Below, piece by piece: positions 1-5,249 of a stretch of 5,249 nt of DNA (within the stretch, counting starts at the first letter, position 1; the number at the start of each line of letters is the position of its first letter). The position numbers and the translations under genes were made by a program. This DNA is from Flavobacteriales bacterium (GTDB taxonomy: Bacteria > Bacteroidota > Bacteroidia > Flavobacteriales_E > Vicingaceae). The notes below the pieces were generated by a model, which had not been told where the DNA came from, ran no database searches, and saw nothing but the letters and a program-made list of their open reading frames with translations. Location of the stretch: positions 1 to 5,249 of the forward strand of contig JAESUI010000181.1 in the NCBI GenBank assembly GCA_016763135.1, written 5' to 3'.

Positions 1-3000
1 GAGAATTAATGAAAATTTATCGAATCACATTTAGTGATTTCGCTAAAATTGATGAGATTGTAGATAAACTTGCTCTATTAAACATAATTGAATTTGCTGA
101 AAAAGAGCCAATTTATAAAACAAGCTTTGTTCCGAATGATACATTCCATTCTGGAACTAACAAATGGTATCACAATTTAGTTGGCTCTGAAGATGCGTGG
201 AACATTAGCCAAGGAAGTAATAGTATTAAAGTTGCAATTGTAGATAATGCTGTTTTCGGAAATCATTTAGATTTAACTACATTTTTGCAAAGAGATGTTT
301 CTGATAATGATAATGATGCAACACCTCCACAAGATTATAATACTGATGCTGGATGGTCACACGGAACACATTGTGGTGGATTAGCAACTGCCGATATTAA
401 TAACAATAGAGGTATCGCTTCTCTTGGTGGTAATGTTGAATTAATTGGAGTTAAAGCAACTCCTAACTCTGGTTCTTCAGGGAGTGTTTATAACAGCTAC
501 GATGGCGTTCAATGGGCGTGTAACAACGGAGCAAATGTTGTAAGTATGTCTTTTGGAGGAACTTCATCTAGTGCAAGTTTCCAAAACTTAATTAATGCTT
601 ATCCTACAGTTGTTTTTATTGCTGCTGCCGGAAACGATAACAATACAGTGCTTCACTACCCAGGAGCTTACAACAATGTAATTTGTGTAGGTTCAGTAGA
701 TGGTAATGATTCACGTTCGTTTTTCTCAACATACAATGGAGGAACTCAATTTGTAGATATTTGTTCTCCAGGAGGATATACAAGTGGAGGTTTATTAAGT
801 ACAGTTTATACAACTGGCGGAAACAGTTATGCAAAAATGGGAGGAACATCTATGGCTACACCATTTGCAGCTGGTCTAATAGGGCTAATGCTAAGTGTTA
901 ACCCAGCAATGACTCCGTCACAAATAGAAGCATGTTTAATAAGCTCTGGTGTTAATGTTAATCAAAACATGGGGCCAAGAATTGATGCCCTTGCTGCATT
1001 ACAATGTGTACAAGCGACACTTAATGGTGACCCAATTCCTGCATTTACAGGAAATCCAACAAGCATAACAGAAGGACAAACAGTATCATTTACAGATAAC
1101 TCTGCTAATGGCGGTAACCCAATTACTAACTGGACTTGGAGTTTCCCTGGTGGAACACCTAGTTCTTTTATTGGTCAAAACCCACCATTAATTACTTATG
1201 CTAATGCTGGAGTTTATGATGTTACGTTATCAGTAACTAACTCACAAAGTACAGTGCCTTTAACAAAAACAGGGTACATTAACGTTAGCCTTGTTCCTTA
1301 TGGAAATTGGATTGTACAAAATTCTGGATTTTCTACTGCTTCAAGAGGAATTAACTGGATATCTATAGTTGATGCCAATACTGTTTGGGCAACTGCTTAT
1401 GATGGTTCTGGTGGTGCTGGGAATGTTCAAGAATTTACTAAAACTACCAATGGAGGAACCACATGGTCGCCTGGAACAATTAATATTGGAAATAGTGGTT
1501 TAGGCATTTCACACATACATGCTTTTGATGCTAACACAGCGTGGTTAGCAGCATATCCTAATGCTGGTGGTCAAACTGGTGGTATATGGAAAACAACTAA
1601 TGGTGGTGGTACTTGGACAAGACAAAATACTGCAACTTATAATAATGCAGCTTCATTTACTAACGTGGTTCACTTTTGGAATGCTAATGAAGGCTTTTGT
1701 CAGGGAGACCCAATAAATGGTGAGTTTGAATTATACAGAACAACCAATGGAGGGACTACATGGAACCTAATATCAGGTGCCAACATACCAAATCCTCAAG
1801 CGGGTGAATATGGTTATACTCGACAAATTGAAGTAGTTGGTAATAGTGTATGGTTTACAACCAACGATGGTAGAATATATCATTCAACTGACAGAGGTGC
1901 TACATGGGCTGTTTATCAATCTCCTTTATCGGATTTTGGAGGAACAGGACAAAGTGGTAACTTATCATTTAAAGATGCATCCACAGGCTTAATTATAGAT
2001 AATAGTGGTGTTGTTTATGAATCTACTAATAGTGGTGCCACATGGAATACTGTAACAACTACTGGTACTGTATTTATAAATGGTTTATGCTACATAGAAG
2101 GAACTAATACAGTATTCTCTACAGGAGCAAGTCCTGCGGGATCTTCTTACAGTCAAGATGGTGGAGTAACATGGAATATTATCGATACAGATCAACATTT
2201 ATATGTTGAATTTACAAACCCTTCAATTGGATGGTCTGGTTGGTTTAACCAAGATGCAAATACAAACGGAATGTGGAAATGGAATAACACTTCTGGAGCT
2301 TTAGTGGCAGATTTCCAAGGAAACCCAGGGCAAGCTTGTACCGGTGCTACTGTACAATTTACAGATTTATCATCTGGTACAACACCAACTTCTTGGTCAT
2401 GGGTATTTAATGGAGGAACTCCTGCAACATCTAATGCTCAAAATCCAACCGTAACTTATGCTGCCCCTGGATTCTACACTGTGTCATTAACTGTTGATGA
2501 TGGAAATGGACCTACAAATAAAACCGATAGCGCTCATATAGAAGTAGTAGGACCTACCTCTCAGCCAAGTGCTATAAACGGAGTTATTGCACCATGTGAG
2601 TTTGATGTAGAAACTTATTCTGTTACAAATGTAGCTGGTGTATTTTATACATGGACATTACCTGGGACATGGACTGGAAATAGCGGTTCTAATTCAATAA
2701 TTGCAACTGTTGGTTCTGCAGGAGGTAATGTTGAAGTTACAGCTGACAATGTTTGTGGAAGTAGTACTCCTAGGATTTTAGCAGTAACAATGTGTCTTTC
2801 AACTGGTATAGATCAATTAGGTGACATGAATGTTAGTATTTATCCTAACCCTGCTCAAGATTTAATTTATGTAAACGGAGTTTATGATAATCTTAATATT
2901 GAAAATAAAGGCATTAAAATTGTAGATGTTTTAGGGAAAACTATTATTACTGCAACAATTGATAAAGCCAACTTCAAAATTAACATTGCCCAATTAAATA

Positions 3001-3062
3001 AAGGTGTATACTTTATTCAATTAAACGATGGAAGTATGGTACATAAGTTTATTAAAAAATAA
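1..3062 (+). CDS. T9SS-exported S8 (subtilisin-like) serine peptidase with PKD domains and Asp-box repeats, 5'-partial
   Basis: Secreted endopeptidase of the subtilase family. Residues are counted from the ATG at position 9, but that Met is very likely internal: the frame stays open to the left edge, no signal peptide is present, and residues 1-38 look like the end of an I9-type propeptide. Residues about 55-335 are the S8 domain, with Asp79 (VAIVDN), His118 (SHGTHCGG), oxyanion Asn209 (AAAGND) and nucleophile Ser281 (GGTSMATP). Then come PKD 1 (about 341-427), a region of six Asp boxes (433-760), PKD 2 (766-846), a PKD-like domain (848-928) and a type A sorting domain (940-1017) with YPNP at 945-948, KGVYFIQL at 998-1005 and a basic end. 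The layout implies Sec export, passage through T9SS, and anchoring at the surface or release. All catalytic residues are present, so it is probably active. The substrate cannot be told. The following small gene starts 8 bases after the stop and is probably co-transcribed. Confidence 0.95.
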   Translation, partial: ELMKIYRITFSDFAKIDEIVDKLALLNIIEFAEKEPIYKTSFVPNDTFHSGTNKWYHNLVGSEDAWNISQGSNSIKVAIVDNAVFGNHLDLTTFLQRDVSDNDNDATPPQDYNTDAGWSHGTHCGGLATADINNNRGIASLGGNVELIGVKATPNSGSSGSVYNSYDGVQWACNNGANVVSMSFGGTSSSASFQNLINAYPTVVFIAAAGNDNNTVLHYPGAYNNVICVGSVDGNDSRSFFSTYNGGTQFVDICSPGGYTSGGLLSTVYTTGGNSYAKMGGTSMATPFAAGLIGLMLSVNPAMTPSQIEACLISSGVNVNQNMGPRIDALAALQCVQATLNGDPIPAFTGNPTSITEGQTVSFTDNSANGGNPITNWTWSFPGGTPSSFIGQNPPLITYANAGVYDVTLSVTNSQSTVPLTKTGYINVSLVPYGNWIVQNSGFSTASRGINWISIVDANTVWATAYDGSGGAGNVQEFTKTTNGGTTWSPGTINIGNSGLGISHIHAFDANTAWLAAYPNAGGQTGGIWKTTNGGGTWTRQNTATYNNAASFTNVVHFWNANEGFCQGDPINGEFELYRTTNGGTTWNLISGANIPNPQAGEYGYTRQIEVVGNSVWFTTNDGRIYHSTDRGATWAVYQSPLSDFGGTGQSGNLSFKDASTGLIIDNSGVVYESTNSGATWNTVTTTGTVFINGLCYIEGTNTVFSTGASPAGSSYSQDGGVTWNIIDTDQHLYVEFTNPSIGWSGWFNQDANTNGMWKWNNTSGALVADFQGNPGQACTGATVQFTDLSSGTTPTSWSWVFNGGTPATSNAQNPTVTYAAPGFYTVSLTVDDGNGPTNKTDSAHIEVVGPTSQPSAINGVIAPCEFDVETYSVTNVAGVFYTWTLPGTWTGNSGSNSIIATVGSAGGNVEVTADNVCGSSTPRILAVTMCLSTGIDQLGDMNVSIYPNPAQDLIYVNGVYDNLNIENKGIKIVDVLGKTIITATIDKANFKINIAQLNKGVYFIQLNDGSMVHKFIKK
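1029..1289 (+). other. PKD domain 1 of the S8 peptidase
   Basis: Residues about 341-427 form a PKD (Ig-like beta-sandwich) module directly after the catalytic domain. The visible signature is a VSFTDNS strand, WTWSFPGG at 375-382, then a YANAGVYDVTLSV strand. Such modules usually act as spacers or as binding units for polymers or proteins in secreted Bacteroidota enzymes. It resembles the second PKD domain at 2304-2546, sharing the W-x-W-x-F-x-GGTP core and the Y-A-x-x-G-x-Y ending, which suggests duplication within the gene or repeated domain acquisition. Confidence 0.85.
1305..2288 (+). repeat. Six Asp-box (BNR/Ycf48-like) repeats, probable beta-propeller
   Basis: Residues 433-760 contain six copies of the Asp-box pattern S/T-x-D/N-x-G-x-T-W, at residues 479-486 (TTNGGTTW), 529-536 (TTNGGGTW), 578-585 (TTNGGTTW), 626-633 (STDRGATW), 672-679 (STNSGATW) and 715-722 (SQDGGVTW). 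The starts are 50, 49, 48, 46 and 43 residues apart, as expected for blades of a sialidase, sortilin or Ycf48-type propeller. Asp boxes are structural turns, not catalytic residues, so this is no evidence of sialidase activity. More likely the region binds a substrate or presents a surface. The exact number of blades is uncertain, since the first segment (433-465) lacks a clear box of its own. Confidence 0.85.
2304..2546 (+). other. PKD domain 2 of the S8 peptidase
   Basis: Residues about 766-846 repeat the PKD pattern: VQFTDLSSG, then WSWVFNGG at 796-803, then YAAPGFYTVSLTVDDG. It follows the Asp-box region, so the propeller is bracketed by two PKD modules. Cys777 near the start of this module could pair with a cysteine of the following domain, but this cannot be decided from the sequence. 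Confidence 0.85.
2550..2792 (+). other. PKD-like third Ig-type domain of the S8 peptidase
   Basis: Residues about 848-928 begin with GPTSQPSAI, followed by CEFDVETYSV and a YTWTLPGTWTG core, ending at NVCGSS. This resembles the PKD-like module often placed just before sorting domains in T9SS substrates, where the text reads as 'x-x-Y-x-W-x-x-P'. Cys863, Cys916 and Cys929 lie in or beside it and may form a disulfide. It probably acts as a spacer between the functional part and the sorting signal. Confidence 0.65.
2826..3059 (+). other. Type A C-terminal sorting domain of the type IX secretion system
   Basis: Residues 940-1017 hold the usual type A elements: an N-terminal VSIYPNPAQD strand, a GIKIVDVLGK strand, a KINIAQLNKGVYFIQL segment and a basic end KFIKK. 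In Bacteroidota this domain directs periplasmic cargo through the outer-membrane T9SS translocon and is usually removed afterwards. It implies that a Sec signal peptide was present at the unseen N-terminus. Confidence 0.93.
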
Positions 3063-3070
3063 CTACAACT

Positions 3071-3403
3071 ATGAAAAAATCAATATTAATAGCCGCTATA
3101 TTAAGCTTGTTTGTAATCGTTGGTAACAATGTTTCTGCACAAACTAATAAGGCTGTAGCACCTACCAAGGTAGAAAAAGTAACTATCGCTGCTATCAAAA
3201 CAATCAAAGACAATAAGTCTTTGTCAGATACTGACAAGCAAAAGTTTATTAAACGACTTACTGCATTGTCTAATTCTGCGAAAGCAACGGATAAAAAAAC
3301 CAGTGTAGATTTTGAGTTGGAATACAATCGAATTGCTAGTAACTATAAAAGAATTACTAGCAAAACACTTCCAGATTTAAACACTACAAAAAGCGGAAGT
3401 TAA
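3071..3403 (+). CDS. Small basic Sec-secreted protein of unknown function
   Basis: I do not recognise a family for this 110-residue product. The start is clear: ATG follows the protease stop by 8 bases and opens a good signal peptide, with Lys2-Lys3, a hydrophobic core at residues 4-18 and a likely signal peptidase I site after VSA (residue 23). It is not a lipoprotein signal, as no Cys follows. The mature part of about 87 residues has no Cys or Trp, is rich in Lys and Thr, and carries about 18 basic against 9 acidic residues, so it should be clearly basic. The middle (about 33-95) looks helical. No Shine-Dalgarno sequence is seen, which is usual in this phylum. The position suggests an operon with the protease, ending at the hairpin at 3422-3463. 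A role as partner, substrate or inhibitor of the protease is only a guess. It lacks a T9SS sorting domain, so it may remain periplasmic. Confidence 0.8.
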   Translation: MKKSILIAAILSLFVIVGNNVSAQTNKAVAPTKVEKVTIAAIKTIKDNKSLSDTDKQKFIKRLTALSNSAKATDKKTSVDFELEYNRIASNYKRITSKTLPDLNTTKSGS

Positions 3404-3421
3404 TTTTTCACAACTATTACA

Positions 3422-3463
3422 AAATAAAAAGGGAGCGAAAATAAATTCGCTCCCTTTTTATTT
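3422..3463. terminator. Bidirectional intrinsic terminator between convergent genes
   Basis: GGGAGCGAA (3431-3439) pairs perfectly with TTCGCTCCC (3446-3454) around the six-base loop AATAAA. The A-rich bases 3422-3430 pair with the T-rich bases 3455-3463, giving an 18-bp perfect stem in all. Because the flanks are A-rich on one side and T-rich on the other, a U tract follows the GC-rich stem in both directions. It lies 18 bases after the stop of the small secreted gene and 62 bases beyond the stop of the comM remnant, so it can serve both. Confidence 0.92.
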
Positions 3464-3525
3464 ATAAGTTTCTCTGCTACAAAAGATTTTTTCATTTAAT
3501 AAAGAAATTGATTGAAATTGGCCAC

Positions 3526-4236
3526 TTATCCCGCCCAACCTTCTCGATCTAAACTTCTGTACTGTATAGCTTCTGCTAAATGATTGGTCTGAATATCTGG
3601 AGAACTTTCTAAATCGGCAATGGTTCTTGCTACTTTTAAAATACGATCGTAAGCCCTAGCAGATAAACCTAATTTATCCATTGCTTTTTTCAATAAGTCT
3701 CTACCTGCCTGATCGATTTCACAAATTTCTTTTAAGATTTTAGATGAAATTTGTGCATTAGCATGTACTCCCTTATTATCCTTAAATCGTTCTTCTTGTA
3801 TATTCCTAGCAGCAATTACTCGTTTTCTAATATCATCACTTGATTCCCCAATGGATTTATTACTTAGTTCATTAAACGACACAGGAGTAACCTCTACATG
3901 TAAATCAATCCTATCCAACAGTGGTCCAGAAATTTTACTCAAGTATTTTTGTACCACTCCAGGAGAACATACACAGTCTTTATCAGGATGATTGTAATAA
4001 CCACAAGGACAAGGGTTCATAGATGCTATCATCATAAAACTTGCAGGATAATCCACCGTAAATTTTGCTCGTGAAATAGAGATTCTTCTATCTTCTAAAG
4101 GCTGTCGGAGCACTTCTAAAACAGTTCTTTTAAATTCTGGTAATTCATCTAAAAACAATACTCCATTATGTGCCAATGAAATTTCTCCTGGCTGAGGAAA
4201 CCCTCCTCCCCCTACAAGTGCAACATCCGTTATTCT
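3526..4236 (-). pseudogene. comM: ComM/YifB-family Mg-chelatase-like AAA+ ATPase, 3' half only
   Basis: Family members are about 500 residues; ComM is a hexameric helicase that promotes branch migration during natural transformation. Only the C-terminal half is here. Numbering from the TTG codon at 4176-4174 (merely an internal Leu in the family): Walker B VLFLDE at 6-11, sensor 1 Asn54 within NPCPCG, cysteines 56, 58, 68 and 70, arginine finger Arg89 in LLDRID, sensor 2 Arg174 in SARAYDR, and the Mg-chelatase C-terminal domain to residue 216. Upstream the frame still reads ITDVALVGGGGFPQPGEIS, a strong family match, up to about 4233. There the expected PFRSPHHT stretch is replaced by unrelated TYLTNNR, and a stop follows at 4258-4260. 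The N-terminal domain and Walker A (GxxGxGKT) are absent in every frame up to 4362, so no working ATPase can be made from this copy. The remaining part has no internal damage, suggesting recent truncation. It runs convergent to the protease unit. Confidence 0.9.
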
Positions 4237-4289
4237 ATTATTGGTGAGGTAAGTTTTTTATTGAAAATGTAGAAATACAACTGATTGAT

Positions 4290-4297
4290 TATATTTG
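4290..4297 (+). promoter_or_regulatory. Bacteroidota-type -7 promoter element TATATTTG
   Basis: TATATTTG fits the TAnnTTTG consensus at -7 used by the primary sigma factor of Bacteroidota. Transcription would start near 4303-4306, leaving a leader of about 60 bases before the ATG at 4363. The matching -33 TTG is not well placed: the nearest good one, at 4261-4263, is 26 bases upstream, longer than the usual spacing of about 19-21. This is a plausible but unproven promoter for the two genes that follow. Confidence 0.5.
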
Positions 4298-4321
4298 GAC
4301 TAAAGTCATAAGCTAAATAAA

Positions 4322-4333
4322 TACAATGTTGTA
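4322..4333. repeat. Small inverted repeat TACAA-TG-TTGTA in the leader of the two-gene unit
   Basis: Five-base arms flank a two-base centre. It lies about 25 bases downstream of the promoter-like element and 30 bases before the start codon, a place where a repressor operator or the edge of an inserted cassette could be. The arms are short, so chance is a serious alternative. Confidence 0.3.
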
Positions 4334-4362
4334 CTTATTCAATTATTGCCTGTAAAGAAAAA

Positions 4363-4914
4363 ATGGAAATGGATAAAGAAAAATTTGACAAGAAGCGGGC
4401 TGAGTTAATGAAAGAGCATTGGACAGAAAACTTACATTACGGACTAAAAGAACTGGACCAGAAAGATGCTGTAAAAATTGTTGAATCAATGTCTGAAGAC
4501 GAAATTTGGAGAAAAATAAACCTTCGCAACTGTCAGCAAGACTATATAGCCGATTATTTGCTATATCTATGGGAAATTAGCCCGTCTTCATTTTGGATAC
4601 AGATTAAACATACATTTGACGAAGAAGAAGATTTGCTCTGGGGTAGTGATTTAATGCATTATGAAATTTTGTGTGAAAATGAAATTCCAAATGATGTTTT
4701 TACAACTATTCTAAATTATGCTCTTGGGGACAAAACGCTTAACGAACAAGATGAAAATCTTGTGTTTTGCATTATTAATACGCAAATTAAACAATACGAC
4801 AATTTGAATAAAATAAAATCATTTATTCAAACACTTAGCGGTAAACAAAAAAAAATTGCTAATCAAAAATTAAAAAAAGGAATGAGTTTAACCTGTCATT
4901 ATATGTCCTGCTAA
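4363..4914 (+). CDS. Hypothetical cytoplasmic helical protein
   Basis: I do not recognise this 183-residue protein. It has no signal peptide or membrane segment and appears mostly alpha-helical. The first two thirds are acidic and aromatic, with Trp at 20, 49, 70, 78 and 93, and the acidic patch DEEED at 86-90. The end (about 143-172) is strongly basic with many lysines. Two starts are possible, ATG at 4363 and ATG at 4369; the first is used here, and neither has a Shine-Dalgarno sequence, only an A-rich stretch in front. The last residues (GMSLTCHYMSC) differ in character from the rest and follow an A7 run at 4872-4878, so the natural C-terminus may differ by a frameshift. The next gene starts one base after the stop, a strong sign of an operon and coupled translation. 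The two-gene unit next to a broken comM suggests accessory, possibly transferred, DNA. Function unknown. Confidence 0.75.
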   Translation: MEMDKEKFDKKRAELMKEHWTENLHYGLKELDQKDAVKIVESMSEDEIWRKINLRNCQQDYIADYLLYLWEISPSSFWIQIKHTFDEEEDLLWGSDLMHYEILCENEIPNDVFTTILNYALGDKTLNEQDENLVFCIINTQIKQYDNLNKIKSFIQTLSGKQKKIANQKLKKGMSLTCHYMSC

Positions 4915-4915
4915 T

Positions 4916-5249
4916 ATGAATTATAATCAATTTACAATAGACTATATTAAAGCGATTCAAAATAATTTATGCATTGAGGTAAATAGTAATAATGAAGCTG
5001 TATTTTTTCCTGACAAGATTGATTCACAGAAAATTGAAAATCCAAAAAAAGAATTGTCTGAAATCTTTACTTACTCGCAATCAAGTATTGAAATACTAAA
5101 AGATAAAACAGAATCTTCAGTACAGGCAGGCTTATTTGGTTTAGTAAACAATTTAGATAAAGCAGTGAAAATTGGATTTTTAATTGCGGATAGAATTGTA
5201 TTGATTGACTATATATTTGAAAGGATTTTATCAAAAAAGTTTGAAAAAA
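4916..5249 (+). CDS. Hypothetical protein, 3'-partial at the window edge
   Basis: An ATG at 4916 opens a frame that stays open to the right edge, giving at least 111 residues beginning MNYNQFTIDYIKAIQNN. It lies one base after the preceding stop, so the two genes are probably translated together. I do not recognise a family. The N-terminal part is polar, with short strand-like pieces (LCIEV, AVFFP), followed by a Lys/Glu-rich stretch (about 37-50), a QAGLFGLVNNLDKAV helix and a hydrophobic segment IGFLIADRIVLIDYIFERIL. That segment carries Asp and Arg at regular places, so it looks more like an amphipathic buried helix than a membrane span. No signal peptide is present. The missing C-terminus could hold a recognisable domain, so no function is proposed. 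Confidence 0.75.
   Translation, partial: MNYNQFTIDYIKAIQNNLCIEVNSNNEAVFFPDKIDSQKIENPKKELSEIFTYSQSSIEILKDKTESSVQAGLFGLVNNLDKAVKIGFLIADRIVLIDYIFERILSKKFEK

Larger units (their letters stand above)
4230..4348 (+). repeat. Imperfect 14-base direct repeat bracketing the comM junction segment
   Basis: TTATTCTATTATTG at 4230-4243 and TTATTCAATTATTG at 4335-4348 match at 13 of 14 positions and are 105 bases apart. The left copy straddles the point where ComM similarity ends (about 4233-4236); the right copy ends 14 bases before the ATG of the next gene. In DNA this AT-rich a chance match of this size is uncommon but not excluded. It may be a trace of recombination or simply low-complexity sequence. 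Confidence 0.4.
4237..4362. other. Non-coding AT-rich segment between the comM break and the next gene
   Basis: These 126 bases carry no recognisable coding sequence. The comM frame meets a stop at 4258-4260, and the other reverse frames show no ComM-like residues. The segment contains a TATATTTG promoter-like element (4290-4297), an inverted repeat (4322-4333), the octamer AAATACAA twice (4273-4280 and 4319-4326) and the right copy of a 14-base direct repeat (4335-4348). I find no transposase remnant, tRNA or clear transposon end. Confidence 0.6.

Noticed and set aside
616..849. Reverse-strand open frame of 77 codons
   Set aside because: It lies wholly inside the conserved S8 catalytic domain on the other strand, and its Leu/His/Cys-rich translation resembles no protein. 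It is a shadow of the real gene.
1305..2288. Sialidase activity from the Asp boxes
   Set aside because: Asp boxes are structural and occur in many propellers. The catalytic arginine triad and Tyr/Glu arrangement of sialidases is not evident.
3052..3327. Reverse-strand open frame of 91 codons with hydrophobic stretches
   Set aside because: It is antisense to the small secreted gene, which has a proper signal peptide, a start fitting its neighbour and a terminator. The hydrophobic runs come from the antisense of Lys- and Asn-rich codons.
3404..3525. Small RNA or further gene in the convergent intergenic region
   Set aside because: Apart from the terminator hairpin, the remaining bases are AT-rich with no reading frame, tRNA-like fold or promoter match.
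3526..4176. A short complete ATPase gene starting at the TTG at 4176
   Set aside because: Family residues continue in frame for about 19 codons upstream of that codon, so TTG is an internal Leu. A product starting there would lack Walker A and the N-terminal domain.
4230..4362. Integron attC site or transposon terminal inverted repeat at the comM junction
   Set aside because: No RYYYAAC/GTTRRRY pair with a foldable stem and no convincing terminal inverted repeat or target duplication could be found within the window. The other end of any insertion is out of sight.
1..5249. CRISPR array, tRNA or rRNA genes, insertion sequence
   Set aside because: No regularly spaced direct repeats, cloverleaf, rRNA motif or transposase reading frame was seen on either strand.

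Overview
The window looks like chromosomal DNA from an AT-rich member of the Bacteroidota, probably Flavobacteriia or a close relative. The clearest signs are a secreted protein ending in a type A sorting domain of the type IX secretion system (T9SS), PKD and Asp-box modules typical of that phylum, the lack of Shine-Dalgarno sequences before starts, and a TAnnTTTG promoter element. The assignment to phylum is firm; anything finer is inference.

Left part (1-3463, + strand). A large T9SS-exported subtilisin-like protease runs in from the left edge; its true start and signal peptide lie outside the window. Modules in order are the end of an I9-type propeptide, an S8 catalytic domain with an intact Asp/His/Ser triad, a PKD domain, a propeller-like region with six Asp boxes, a second PKD domain, a PKD-like domain and the sorting domain. 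Eight bases later comes a small, basic, Sec-secreted protein of unknown function. A strong, almost symmetrical hairpin at 3422-3463 closes this unit and can also stop transcription from the opposite side.

Middle part (3526-4236, - strand). This is the 3' half of a ComM/YifB-family AAA+ ATPase gene. Walker B, sensor 1, the cysteine cluster, the arginine finger and the C-terminal domain are well conserved. Family similarity stops abruptly just upstream of Walker B, so the N-terminal domain and Walker A are missing. The remnant has no plausible start of its own and reads into a stop codon at 4258-4260.

Right part (4237-5249, + strand). Beyond the junction is a short AT-rich non-coding segment. 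It holds a promoter-like TATATTTG, a small inverted repeat and the second copy of an imperfect 14-base direct repeat whose first copy straddles the comM break. Two unrecognised genes follow, separated by one base; the second runs off the right edge. The arrangement fits an accessory module placed next to or into comM, a known island target in other bacteria. No transposase, recombinase or clear terminal repeats are visible, so deletion, rearrangement or misassembly remain possible.
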